Shown here in pieces: positions 7,472 through 17,100 of a stretch of 64,000 nt of DNA (positions are counted from its first letter, which is position 1; every line of letters starts with the position of its first letter). The stretch is from Streptomyces sp. PTY087I2 (GTDB taxonomy: Bacteria; Actinomycetota; Actinomycetes; Streptomycetales; Streptomycetaceae), in assembly GCF_001687325.1 (NCBI RefSeq), contig NZ_LZRD01000019.1, positions 62,001 to 126,000 on the forward strand, in the 5' to 3' direction. Both the position numbers and the translations under genes were made by a program. Under the pieces are notes generated by a model. It made no database searches. It was not told the origin of the DNA and was given only the letters and a program-made list of their open reading frames with translations.

Positions 7472-8860
7472 GTGTCCGCGAATTCCGCGTCCGCCGCCCC
7501 CGAGGCCGAGCAGCCCACGGGCTCCGGCTCCGGGTCCCGTCCCCGTATACCCAAGGTCCCGTTCTGGGCCCAGATCGTCACCGGTCTGGTCCTCGGTGTG
7601 CTGCTCGGCTGGCTGGCCCGCAGCCAGGACCTCGGCTGGCTCGTCACCACCCTCGACGAGGTCGGCTCGCTCTTCGTCCAGCTGCTGAAGCTGGCCGTCG
7701 CCCCGCTGGTCTTCTTCGCGATCCTCGTGTCGATCACCAATCTGCGCCAGGTCAACAACGCCGCCCGGCTGGCCACCCGCACTTTGCTCTGGTTCATGAT
7801 CACCTCGCTGGTCGCGGTCGCCATCGGCCTCGTGATCGGCCTGGTCACCAACCCGGGCTCCGGCACCGGCCTCACGCCGAAGGACGGCGCGCTCTCCGAG
7901 ACCAAGGGCAGCTGGATCGACTTCCTGACCGGCATCGTCCCGGGTGACGTGATCACGCCGTTCACCGAGCTGAACGTGCTCCAGATCGTCTTCATGGCCG
8001 CCGTGGCCGGTATCGCCGCCCTCAAGCTCGGCGACAAGGCGAAGCCGATCCTGACCCTCAGCCAGTCGGTCCTGGAACTGCTCCAGAAGGCCCTGTGGTG
8101 GGTCATCCGCCTCGCCCCGATCGGCACCGTCGGCCTCATCGGCTACGCCATCGCCGACTACGGCTGGGACCTCATCGGCAAGTACGCCACGTTCACCGCC
8201 GACGTCTACATCGGCTGCCTCCTGGTGATGTTCGGCGTCTACCCGCTGCTCCTGGCCACCGTCGCCAAGGTCAGCCCGCTCCAGTTCTTCAAGGGCGCCT
8301 GGCCCGCGATCCAGCTCGCCTTCGTCTCCCGCTCCTCGGTCGGCACCATGCCGGTCACCCAGCGGGTCACCGAGCGCCTCGGCGTTCCGAAGGAGTACGC
8401 CTCCTTCGCCGTGCCGTTCGGCGCGACCACCAAGATGGACGGCTGCGCCGCGATCTACCCGGCGCTGGCGGCGATCTTCATCGCGCAGATCTTCGACGTG
8501 CAGCTGGGCATCGGCGACTACCTCCTGATCGCCTTCGTCTCGGTGATCGGCTCGGCGGCCACCGCCGGTCTCACCGGCGCGACGGTCATGCTGACCCTCA
8601 CCCTGTCCACGCTGGGCCTCCCGCTGGAGGGCGTCGGCCTGCTCATGGCGATCGACCCGATCCTGGACATGATCCGTACCGCCACCAACGTGGCCGGTCA
8701 GGCCCTGGTCCCGGTGATCGTCGCGGCCCGCGAGAAGATCCTCGACCACGACGCGTACAACTCGGCCTCGGCCTCCCCGATCGACTCCTTCGGCGACGAC
8801 GCCGGCCGGGACGAGATCCGCGACGCGGAGCCGAAGACCGCGGTGCCCGCCACCGCGTAG
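7472..8860 (+). CDS. Dicarboxylate/amino acid:cation symporter (DAACS family)
   Basis: A 462-residue DAACS/SLC1-type secondary transporter. Family hallmarks are the serine-rich hairpin FVSRSSVGTMPVTQ near residue 285 and the unwound TM7 motif FGATTKMDGCAAIYP, the counterpart of NMDGT. TM helices run throughout. Substrates of the family include C4-dicarboxylates, glutamate/aspartate and, in the TcyP group, L-cystine. The Cys-rich leader upstream makes a sulfur amino acid such as cystine attractive but unproven. GTG 7472 is preceded by GGAG at 7461-7464; GTG 7466 and ATG 7448 are in-frame alternatives. Confidence 0.88.
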   Translation: MSANSASAAPEAEQPTGSGSGSRPRIPKVPFWAQIVTGLVLGVLLGWLARSQDLGWLVTTLDEVGSLFVQLLKLAVAPLVFFAILVSITNLRQVNNAARLATRTLLWFMITSLVAVAIGLVIGLVTNPGSGTGLTPKDGALSETKGSWIDFLTGIVPGDVITPFTELNVLQIVFMAAVAGIAALKLGDKAKPILTLSQSVLELLQKALWWVIRLAPIGTVGLIGYAIADYGWDLIGKYATFTADVYIGCLLVMFGVYPLLLATVAKVSPLQFFKGAWPAIQLAFVSRSSVGTMPVTQRVTERLGVPKEYASFAVPFGATTKMDGCAAIYPALAAIFIAQIFDVQLGIGDYLLIAFVSVIGSAATAGLTGATVMLTLTLSTLGLPLEGVGLLMAIDPILDMIRTATNVAGQALVPVIVAAREKILDHDAYNSASASPIDSFGDDAGRDEIRDAEPKTAVPATA

Positions 8861-8879
8861 CGCCCCGCCGGACGCGACA

Positions 8880-8926
8880 GCGCCCCCGGTCCGCCACGTA
8901 TCCGTACGTGGACGGCCCGGGGGCGC
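8880..8926 (+). terminator. Hairpin terminator after symporter, convergent with hydrolase gene
   Basis: GCGCCCCCGG (8880-8889) pairs with 8917-8926. Inside, CCG (8891-8893) pairs with 8913-8915 and CCACGTA (8894-8900) with TACGTGG (8905-8911). The structure lies between converging genes and can act on both strands. Confidence 0.82.
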
Positions 8927-8941
8927 TTGTCGTGTTCCCCG

Positions 8942-10261
8942 TCAGGGACGCTGGAACAGCACCTCCGGGTGGGCCGGGGACGGGCCGTCGAGCAGCCGGG
9001 CCGGCCGGCCGCGCAGGCTCCGGTCGAAGAACGCGGTCACATAGGCGCGGGTGATCGCCGTCGAACGGGCCGCGGAGAGCGGCGCGTCCGGGTCCACGAT
9101 GCCGAGCTGCTCCCCGATCGCCGGGGTGTCCGTGAAGGTGAAGTGCCCGGAGTCCCGGACCGTCAGCCACCGCTTGAAGCCGTCCAGCCGGGTCCAGCCC
9201 TCGTCCCAGGACGTGTCGCCCGCGCCCGGGGCGTGCCCGGGGTCGGTCCCCAGCATCAGGAACGGCCGCCCGTCGAGCCCTCGGGCCGGGGCCGGGTCGA
9301 AGAACGTCCCGTCCATGTTGACGCCCGCGTCCACCCGGGGGTCGGCGGCCATCGTGGAGGCGGCCGCGTTGCCCCCGATGGAGTGGCCCGCCATGCCCAC
9401 CCGCCGCGCGTCGATCGCCCCGGCGTGCCGCCACGCCGGGCGCGGCCCGGTCAGCCGGTCCAGCAGGAACGAGAAGTCGGCGGCCCGCCCGGCGGAGACG
9501 GCGGCCAGCACCTCGCGCCGCCCGGCCTCGTCGGGCTGCGCGTCCACCTCGTCGCAGGCGGCGCAGGTCAGCACCCGCCCGTCGGGCAGCTCCGTACCGG
9601 TCGACTCGTACGGATGGTCCGCCGTCGCCACGACGTACCCCCGGCTCGCCAGCTCCTCCGCGAGCCCGGTCAGCGTGGCCCGGGGCGTGCCGAAGCCGGG
9701 GGAGAGCAGCACCAGCGGGAAGCGCCCCGGGGCGGGCCGGGCGTCCGTACGGGAGAAGGTCCGGGTGGCGGCGACGAGACCGGGCCGCTCCGGGTCGTCG
9801 AGCCCGCGCTGCGCGAGCATCAGCCGCGCCTCCGTCTCCGGCATGTACGGGGCCGGGTCACCGCCGCTGCCGGGACGCGCCGGGTAGTGCAGCGACACCA
9901 GCAGCCGGCGCGGCCCGGCGGCCGGCACCCAGGGGTCGGCGCGCGTGTGGTCGGTGAGGAAGAGGGTGTCGCGGCCGGTGGCGTACGGCCCGGTGGGGCG
10001 GGAAAGCGTGAGCGCGGAGGGGGCGGCGGGGGCGGGGTCGCCGGAGGCGGGCGGGGCGGAGGCGGCCGGGGAAGCGGGCTTCGAGGCCGCGGGCGACGCA
10101 GGCGCTGAAGCCGTTTCCGCTTCCGTCGCTGTCGCCGTCGTTGCCCGGCCGGACGCGGAGGCGGGTGCGGCCGTCCCGGCGAGCGCGGCCAGGGAGGCCA
10201 GGGCCAGCGCCGTGGCGGTCGCGGCGGCCCCGGCCCGTCGGTTGCGAGGGAAGATCGTCAT
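8942..10261 (-). CDS. Secreted alpha/beta hydrolase (PAF-acetylhydrolase/chlorophyllase-like)
   Basis: A 439-residue hydrolase with an N-terminal signal peptide (positive MTIFPRNRR, hydrophobic Ala/Leu run, AxA site near TAAPASASG). A long Ala/Thr/Pro/Ser linker follows, then an alpha/beta-hydrolase domain. The nucleophile elbow is GMAGHSIGGNAA, the oxyanion strand is PLVLLSPGFGTPRATL, and a late His is in DSGHFTFTDTP. Similar proteins are annotated as lipases or platelet-activating-factor acetylhydrolases; the substrate is unknown. The ATG at 10261 is chosen because it begins the signal peptide. It is divergent from the peptide-synthetase operon, with a 483-bp intergenic region. Confidence 0.85.
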   Translation of the reverse strand: MTIFPRNRRAGAAATATALALASLAALAGTAAPASASGRATTATATEAETASAPASPAASKPASPAASAPPASGDPAPAAPSALTLSRPTGPYATGRDTLFLTDHTRADPWVPAAGPRRLLVSLHYPARPGSGGDPAPYMPETEARLMLAQRGLDDPERPGLVAATRTFSRTDARPAPGRFPLVLLSPGFGTPRATLTGLAEELASRGYVVATADHPYESTGTELPDGRVLTCAACDEVDAQPDEAGRREVLAAVSAGRAADFSFLLDRLTGPRPAWRHAGAIDARRVGMAGHSIGGNAAASTMAADPRVDAGVNMDGTFFDPAPARGLDGRPFLMLGTDPGHAPGAGDTSWDEGWTRLDGFKRWLTVRDSGHFTFTDTPAIGEQLGIVDPDAPLSAARSTAITRAYVTAFFDRSLRGRPARLLDGPSPAHPEVLFQRP

Positions 10262-10406
10262 GCCCGCCACGCTAGGCGGCGGTCCGGGCCGCCCGCATCC
10301 GACGCCGGATGGAGCCGGTGTCGGACCAGGGGAGGACGGCGGCTGTCGGGCGGGGGAGGGCGGGGGCAGCGCCTCCGGTGGCCGGTGCGCCGGTGCCACG
10401 TCGGTG

Positions 10407-10434
10407 CCGGTATCGGCGCCGACACCGATACCGG
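10407..10434. promoter_or_regulatory. 10-bp inverted repeat in hydrolase/NRPS divergent region
   Basis: CCGGTATCGG and CCGATACCGG are perfect 10-bp arms (10407-10416, 10425-10434) separated by 8 nt. The dyad lies 146 bp upstream of the hydrolase start and about 310 bp upstream of the first synthetase. It could be an operator; it is not next to a gene end, so a terminator is less likely. Confidence 0.4.
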
Positions 10435-10543
10435 GGGACGTACGTGCCGTTCGGGCCGGGCGATTTCGGCCAGTGAAGCAGGTATTGCCGCGCCCTTTCT
10501 GGTGGTTCGTCGCCATCCACGCGACCAGTACCGGCCACCTCTA

Positions 10544-10559
10544 CGTGGTCCAGACCATT
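10544..10559. promoter_or_regulatory. DasR-like dre site in front of the peptide-synthetase operon
   Basis: CGTGGTCCAGACCATT matches the published DasR consensus A(C/G)TGGTCTAGACCA(C/G)T at 13 of 16 positions, with both TGGTC/GACCA half-sites intact. It overlaps the putative -35 element of the synthetase operon. DasR is the GntR-family GlcNAc-responsive repressor of chitin genes and several antibiotic and siderophore clusters. The match was made by eye and binding is unproven. Confidence 0.5.
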
Positions 10560-10587
10560 GACTTGGGTGGCCCCCTCCTCCTACCGT
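10558..10587 (+). promoter_or_regulatory. Putative promoter of the NRPS operon
   Basis: TTGACT (10558-10563), an 18-bp spacer and TACCGT (10582-10587) resemble a vegetative-type promoter. It is 158 bp before the first synthetase ATG and is the only promoter-like sequence I see for the whole 18-kb operon. The interval 10262-10744 contains no convincing gene. Confidence 0.4.
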
Positions 10588-10744
10588 GACCGTTGCCCGG
10601 GGCCGAGGTCGCGGGGGAGGCCGGAACGCTTCACTGTCGCCCCCCGCACTGCTTTCTGATGACCCGTCGGCAACTGCGTCCGGTGCTGCCCGCCGTCCTC
10701 GGCGGTGCCGTCACCAACGGTCGGCACACAGGGGAGCACCGCAC

Positions 10745-13700
10745 ATGATCGGTACGGCCGGCGACACCGGGGCGGACACTTACGGCAGTGCCGACGCGGG
10801 GCACGGGGGCGCTGAGGGGCTGCCGTTGAGCCCGGCGCAGGAACGCCTCTGGTTCCTCCAGCAGTTGGAGCCCGACGACGCCTCGTACAACATCCCGCTC
10901 GTGCTCCGGCTGACCGGTGCGCTCTCCGAACCGGCGCTGCGCGCCGCGTTCGACGGGACCGCCGCCCGGCACGAGGCCCTGCGTACCCGGTTCCCGGACC
11001 TGGACGGCCGGCCCGCCGCGCTGGTCGAGCCGCCCGCGCCGGTGCCCGTCGAGAGCATCGACCTGCGCGGCCGCCCCATGGACGCGGCCCGGCTGCTGGC
11101 GGAGCGGACCAACGCCGCCTTCGACCTCGCGCGGGGCCCGCTGCTGCGGGTGAGCCTGCTGCGTACGGACGAGGACGAGCATCTGCTGTGCCTGGTCCTC
11201 CACCACATCGTCGCCGACGGCTGGTCGCTGAATCTGCTGCGCGCCGAGCTGGCCACCCGCTACGCCGCGCACCTCGAAGGCCGCGCCGTCGCTCTGCCCG
11301 AGCTGCTTCCGTACACCGCGTACGCCCGCAGGGAACGCGAGTTCGCCGAGGGCGGCGAGGGTTCCGATGCCGAGGCCGCGCTCGCCCACTGGCGCGATCG
11401 GCTCGCGGGCGCGCCGGTGCTCGATCTGCGGCCCACGGTGGCGGAGGGGGCCGGGGCCGCCGGCGGGGCGTTCCACACCCGGCGGATCGCCGGGGCGGGC
11501 GCGGCGGTCGACGCGCTGGCCCGGCAGAAGCGGTGCACGCCGTTCATGGTGCTGCTCGCCGCCTACCAGGTGCTGCTGCACCGCTGGACCCAACAGGACG
11601 ACTTCTGCGTCGGGGTGCCGGCGGCCGGTCGCAACGAGCCCGAACTCGAAGAGCTGATCGGCTACTTCTCCACCACGCTCGTGCTGCGCGCCGAGCTTTC
11701 CGGCTCGCCGTCCTTCGGTGAGCTCCTGCGGCGCGTCCGCCGTTCCGCGCTGGCCGGATTCGCCCATGACCGTGTGCCGTTCGAGCGGCTCATCGACGAG
11801 CTGGGCATCGAGCGCAGCCTCGGCGTCAGCCCGCTCTTCCAGACCCTGCTGACCGTCCACACCCAGGACGGACGAGCAAGCGTGGAGCGGGACTTCGCCG
11901 GGCTGCGGTGTGAAGACGCCGACGGCGGTCACGCGGCCGGAAAGTTCGAGGTGATGCTCGACCTGCGCCGCGAGGGCGACGATCTGATCGCGGTGTTCGG
12001 CTACCGCACCGACCTCTACGACGACGCCTGGGTCACCCGGTTCGCCCGGCACTTCGAGACGCTGCTGCGCGGTGCGCTGGCCGACCCGGACGCGCCGGTG
12101 TCCGAACTGCCGCTCCTCGCACGGTCCGAGGTGGACGAGCTGCTGGCCCTGGGCACCGGCGCGGACGTCCCGGCGGCCGACACCGAGGCGCTGCCCGCCG
12201 TCCTGGGCCGGGCGGCCGAGACGTACGGCGACCGCACGGCAATGCGCGACGCGTCGGAAGAGCAGCCGGGCGAGCCGGCAGGCGGGCTGACGTACCGGGG
12301 ACTGTGGGCGGCGGCCGGGGCGCTCGCGGTGCGGCTGCGGGAGGCGGGCGTACGGCGCGGGGACGTCGTCGGCGTGCTGCTGCCGCGCGGTACGCGGGCG
12401 GTCACCGCGATGCTGGCCGCCTGGCGGGCGGGCGCGGCCTATCTGCCGCTGGACCCCGCCTATCCGGCGGCCCGCCTGGAGTTCATGGTCGCGGACACCG
12501 GCGTACGCGTGGTCGTGGCGGACCCGGACGAGACCGGGGCCGGGATCGGGGCGGTGGGCGACGGCCTCGCCGGGCGCGTCACCGTGCTCGCGCCGGGCGG
12601 CCCGGACGGAACCGGCGTACCCGACCCGCGCTGGGAGGCGGGCCCGGACGACCCCGCGTACGTCATCCACACCTCCGGCTCCACCGGAACGCCCAAGGGC
12701 GTCGTCGTCCCGCACCGCGCGCTGGCTGCCCGGGTCGGCTGGATGCGGGAGAACTACGGCATCACGGCGGACGACGAGGTGCTCCAGTTCGCCTCCCTGA
12801 GCTTCGACACCCACGCCGAGGAGATCTACCCGGCGCTCACCGCCGGAGCCCGCCTGGTCGTCGCCGGATCCGACAGCACCCTGCCGGACCACCTCCGGCT
12901 CGCCGCCGCCGGTGACGGCCCCGGACCGACCGTCCTGGACCTGCCCACGCCGTACTGGCACGAGCTCGTCGACGACCTCGGCGCGCAGGCCCGGCCGCCG
13001 GGCCTGCGGCTGCTGATCCTCGGCGCGGACCAGGTGCAGCAGCGCGCGGTCGCCGCCTGGCGGGCCCGCTTCGGCGACACCGTGCGGGTGGTCAACTCCT
13101 ACGGACCCACCGAGACCACGGTCATCGCCGCCACCGCCGAACTCGGCCGCGCCGACGCGATCCACCGCCCGCCCATCGGCAGCCCGGTCGGCGGCACCAC
13201 GCTCACCGTCTGCGACGCGCTGGGCCGGCTCATGCCGTACGGAGCGCCCGGCGAACTCCTCGTGGGCGGCGCGGGGGTGACGTACGGCTACGGCGGCAGG
13301 CCCGGGGCCACCGCGCGGTCCTTCGTGCCCGATCCGTACGGCCCGCCGGGCGCACGCCGCTACCGCACCGGCGATCTGGTCCGGTGGCGGGCGGACGGAC
13401 GACTGGAGTTCCTCGGCCGCATCGACGACCAGGTCAAGGTGCGCGGCTTCCGCGTCGAGCCCGGCGAGGTGGAGACCGCGCTGCTGGCCCTGGACGGAGT
13501 CGGCCGGGCCGTGGTGACCGTACGGGACGAGGCGCTGGTCGGGTACGTGGTGCCGGAGCGGGACGGCGGTGATGGTCCGGAGGTACCGGCAAGCGACGGC
13601 AGCCGTCCCGAAGGCAGCGGTCCCGAAGCCCCGGAAAGCGGTGGGCAGCGGCTCACGGCGGGGGCTCTGCGCGCCGCTCTGGCCGCCGTGCTCCCCGCCC

Positions 13701-14140
13701 ACCTGGTCCCGAACTCCCTGGTCGTCCTGGACAGTCTGCCGCTGACCCCGAACGGCAAGGTGGACCGCCGCGCCCTGCCCGCGCCCGAGCAGCGGCCCGA
13801 CCTCGGACCCGGTTACGTGGCCCCGCGCACCGATGCGGAGGGGCTCGTCGCCGAAGTGTGGACCGAGGTGCTGGGCCTGGACCGGGTCGGCGCGCTGGAC
13901 GACTTCTTCGACCTCGGCGGCCACTCGCTCCTGGCCACCCGCGTCGTCGCCCGGATCCGGGCGGCCGCCGGTCTGCCGGTGCCGTTGCGGACGCTGTTCG
14001 CCCACCGCACCGTCGAGGCGTTCGCGGTCGCGGTGGAGGACCTGCTGCTGGCGGAGATCGAAGCGCTGTCCGACGAGGACGCCGAGCAGCTGCTCGCGGC
14101 CGAGTCCGGCCCGGAGAGAAACGGAACGACCACGGCATGA
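10745..14140 (+). CDS. Nonribosomal peptide synthetase, single module C-A-PCP (unassigned, possibly basic amino acid)
   Basis: 1131 residues. The condensation domain begins LPLSPAQERLWFLQQLEPDD and has the catalytic HHIVADG at residues 153-159. The adenylation domain (about 500-990) carries YVIHTSGSTGTPKGVVVPHR, SYGPTETTV and YRTGDLVRWRADG. The PCP has DDFFDLGGHSLLATR with the phosphopantetheine Ser at about residue 1061. Reading the ten-letter specificity pocket by hand gives D-T-E-D-I-G-S-V-I-(K). I cannot assign it; the two acidic positions suggest a basic or polar side chain. ATG 10745 follows AGGGGAG; the stop overlaps the next synthetase (ATGA). An N-terminal C domain means it accepts an upstream acyl or aminoacyl donor. 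Confidence 0.93.
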   Translation: MIGTAGDTGADTYGSADAGHGGAEGLPLSPAQERLWFLQQLEPDDASYNIPLVLRLTGALSEPALRAAFDGTAARHEALRTRFPDLDGRPAALVEPPAPVPVESIDLRGRPMDAARLLAERTNAAFDLARGPLLRVSLLRTDEDEHLLCLVLHHIVADGWSLNLLRAELATRYAAHLEGRAVALPELLPYTAYARREREFAEGGEGSDAEAALAHWRDRLAGAPVLDLRPTVAEGAGAAGGAFHTRRIAGAGAAVDALARQKRCTPFMVLLAAYQVLLHRWTQQDDFCVGVPAAGRNEPELEELIGYFSTTLVLRAELSGSPSFGELLRRVRRSALAGFAHDRVPFERLIDELGIERSLGVSPLFQTLLTVHTQDGRASVERDFAGLRCEDADGGHAAGKFEVMLDLRREGDDLIAVFGYRTDLYDDAWVTRFARHFETLLRGALADPDAPVSELPLLARSEVDELLALGTGADVPAADTEALPAVLGRAAETYGDRTAMRDASEEQPGEPAGGLTYRGLWAAAGALAVRLREAGVRRGDVVGVLLPRGTRAVTAMLAAWRAGAAYLPLDPAYPAARLEFMVADTGVRVVVADPDETGAGIGAVGDGLAGRVTVLAPGGPDGTGVPDPRWEAGPDDPAYVIHTSGSTGTPKGVVVPHRALAARVGWMRENYGITADDEVLQFASLSFDTHAEEIYPALTAGARLVVAGSDSTLPDHLRLAAAGDGPGPTVLDLPTPYWHELVDDLGAQARPPGLRLLILGADQVQQRAVAAWRARFGDTVRVVNSYGPTETTVIAATAELGRADAIHRPPIGSPVGGTTLTVCDALGRLMPYGAPGELLVGGAGVTYGYGGRPGATARSFVPDPYGPPGARRYRTGDLVRWRADGRLEFLGRIDDQVKVRGFRVEPGEVETALLALDGVGRAVVTVRDEALVGYVVPERDGGDGPEVPASDGSRPEGSGPEAPESGGQRLTAGALRAALAAVLPAHLVPNSLVVLDSLPLTPNGKVDRRALPAPEQRPDLGPGYVAPRTDAEGLVAEVWTEVLGLDRVGALDDFFDLGGHSLLATRVVARIRAAAGLPVPLRTLFAHRTVEAFAVAVEDLLLAEIEALSDEDAEQLLAAESGPERNGTTTA

Positions 14141-17100
14141 GCAGCACCGAGGCACGCCCGGCCGACGGCACCCGGGACGGCGACACGAGCGACAGCTCCG
14201 GCGGCACCGGAACCGCCGGTCGAAGCGACACCAGCGAGGGGAGCAGCGCCGCGAGACCCGGTGGCAGGTCCGCCGCCCAGCTCTCCGACGCCAAGCGCGC
14301 CCTGCTCGCCCAGCGGCTGCGCGGCCGCGCCCGCCCGACGCAGGCCGTGCCGAGGCGTCCCGAAGGCGCCGTGCCGCCGCTCTCCTTCGCGCAGGAACGC
14401 CTGTGGTTCATGGAGCAGTTCGCGCCCGGCACCGCCGCGTACAACATCCCGGTCGCCCGCCGGCTGCGCGGCCCGCTGGACCGCCCCGCCCTGCAACGGG
14501 CGCTCGACGCGGTGATCGCCCGCCACGAGACGCTGCGCTCCCGCTATCCGGCCACCGACGACGGCCGCCCGGTCCTGGAGATCGCCGCACCCGCCCCGTT
14601 CGGCCTGCGCACCGCCGACGCGGACGACGAGGAGCACGCGGCCCGGCTCGTCGACGAGCTGGGAGCCCTGCCCTTCGACCTGGTCACCGGCCCGCTGATC
14701 AACGGTCTGCTGGTCCGCATCGCCGACGACGACCATGTGCTCCTCCTCGTCGTGCACCACAGCGTCAGCGACGGCTGGTCCAGCGAGGTACTGGTCTCCG
14801 AGGTGCTGCGCGGCTACACCGCGTACGCGACCGGCGGACCGGACCCGCTCACCGAACTTCCGGTCCAGTACGGCGACTTCGTGCTCTGGCAGCGCGACCG
14901 GCTGACCGGCGGCCGACTGGCCGAGGAAGTCGCGTACTGGGCCGGTGAACTCTCCGGCGTCCGGCCGCTGGAGCTGCCGACGGCCCGCCCGCGACCCGAG
15001 CGCCAGACCTTCGACGGCGCGGGGTTCGGCTTCGACGTCGACCGCGACCTCCTCGACCGGCTCACCGCCCTCGGCAAGCAGCACGGCGCGACCGTGCACA
15101 TGGTGCTGCTCGCCGCGTTCCAGCTGGTGCTGTCCCGCTTCTCCGGACAGCGGGACTTCGCCGTCGGCTCGCCGGTGGCCGGACGTCCGGAGCCCGAACT
15201 CGAAGGGCTCGTCGGGATGTTCGTCAACGTCCTGGCACTGCGGGCCCGGCTCGACGGCGACCCGTCCTTCACCGAACTCCTCGCCCGGACCCGGGAGACC
15301 TGTCTGGAGGCGTACGCTCACCAGGAGCTGCCGTTCGCCCAGCTGGTGTCCGAGCTGAACGTCGAACGGGACGTGACGCGGTCACCGGTGTTCCAGGCGG
15401 TGCTGGCGATCCAGAACTACGCCCCGGCCGCCCGGCAGGAAGAACTCGCCCTGGACGTCGAGCCGTTCGGGCTGCGCGCCGCAGGGACCCGGTTCGACCT
15501 GGAGCTGTTCCTGATGGAGTGGCCCGGCGGGCTGCGCGGTGCGTTCAACTACAACACCGACCTCTTCGACGAGTCCGGCATCGCCCGGATCGCCGACAGC
15601 CTCGACCGCCTGCTGCACGCCGTCGCCGACCGGCCCGACCTGCCCGTCTCCGCGCACGACCTCCTGGATCCCGTCGAGCGGACCCGGATGCTCGACACGT
15701 GGAACGACACGGCCGTCGCCCTCCCGGACGACGCGACCCTGACCGGCCTCGTCGCCGCGCAGATCGCCCGGACGCCGGACGCCGTCGCCGTGGACTTCGG
15801 CGGCGAGACGCTGACGTACGCCGAACTGGACCGGGCCGCCGAACGGGTCGCGCGACGGCTGGCCCGCGAAGGCGTCGGTCCCGGAAGCCTGGTGGCGGTC
15901 AGTGCCGAGCGCTCGCTCGACCTGCTCCCGGGCCTCCTCGGCGTCCTCAGGACCGGTGCGGCCTACACCCCGCTCGACCCCGAATACCCGGCCGAGCGGC
16001 TGGCGTTCATGCTCGCGGACAGCGGAGCGGAGGCGCTTCTCACCCAGCGCCGGGTGCCGGTGCCCGAAGGGTGCGCGGCGCGCGTCCTGCTGCTGGACGA
16101 TCCGGTGGAGCGGGGCGACGACGACGGCGGGCCCGGCGGCGACGGCGTACGCCTCGTGGCTCCGGCCGCCGACGACCTCGCGTACATGATCTACACCTCC
16201 GGCTCCACCGGCCGCCCCAAGGGCGTGCCCAACACCCACCGGGCCATCGCCAACAGGCTGCTGTGGATGGCCCGTACGTACGGCCTCACACCCGCCGACG
16301 CCGTCCTCCAGAAGACGCCGACGGGCTTCGACGTCTCCGTCTGGGAGCTGTTCCTGCCGCTGATCACCGGAGCCCGGCTGGTCGTCGCGCAGCCCGGCGG
16401 ACACAAGGACGCCGCGTATCTGCGGGACACCATCGCCGAACGCGGCGTCACCGTCGCGCACTTCGTGCCCGCCATGCTCGACGTGTTCCTCGCCGAGGAC
16501 GACGTGGAGCGCTGCACCACCTTGCGCCGGGTCGTGTGCAGCGGCGAGGAGCTGGCCCCGCACACGGCCCGAGCGTTCACCGCCCGGCTGCCGCACTGCG
16601 CGCTCGCCAACCTGTACGGGCCGACCGAGGCGGCCGTCGACGTGACCAGCTGGGAGTGCGCGGGCGACCTCGCCGTCGTGCCGATCGGCGCACCGGTCGA
16701 CAACACCCGGCTGTACGTCCTCGACGCCGACCTGCGCCCCGTCCCCGTCGGCACGCCCGGCGAACTCCTCATCGGCGGCGTCCAGGTCTCCGTCGGCTAC
16801 CACCGCCGACCCGGCCTGACCGCCGCCCGCTATGTCCCCGACCCCTTCGGCCCGCCCGGCGCCCGCCTCTACCGCACCGGAGACCTGGCCCGGTGGCGGG
16901 CGGACGGACAGCTGGAGCACCTGGGCCGGATCGACCAGCAGGTCAAGATCCGGGGGCTGCGCATCGAGCCCGGCGAGATCGAGGCCGCGCTCCGCGCCGA
17001 GGAGGGCATCGCCGCCGCGGCTGTGATCGTCCGCGAGGACACCCCGGGCGACAAGCGCCTGGTGGCGTACGTGGTGCGCGCAGCGGACGCGGACACCGGC

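Noticed and set aside
10262..10744. N-terminal extension of the first synthetase back to 10586
   Set aside because: The added residues are basic and low complexity; ATG 10745 has a good ribosome site and directly precedes the C domain.
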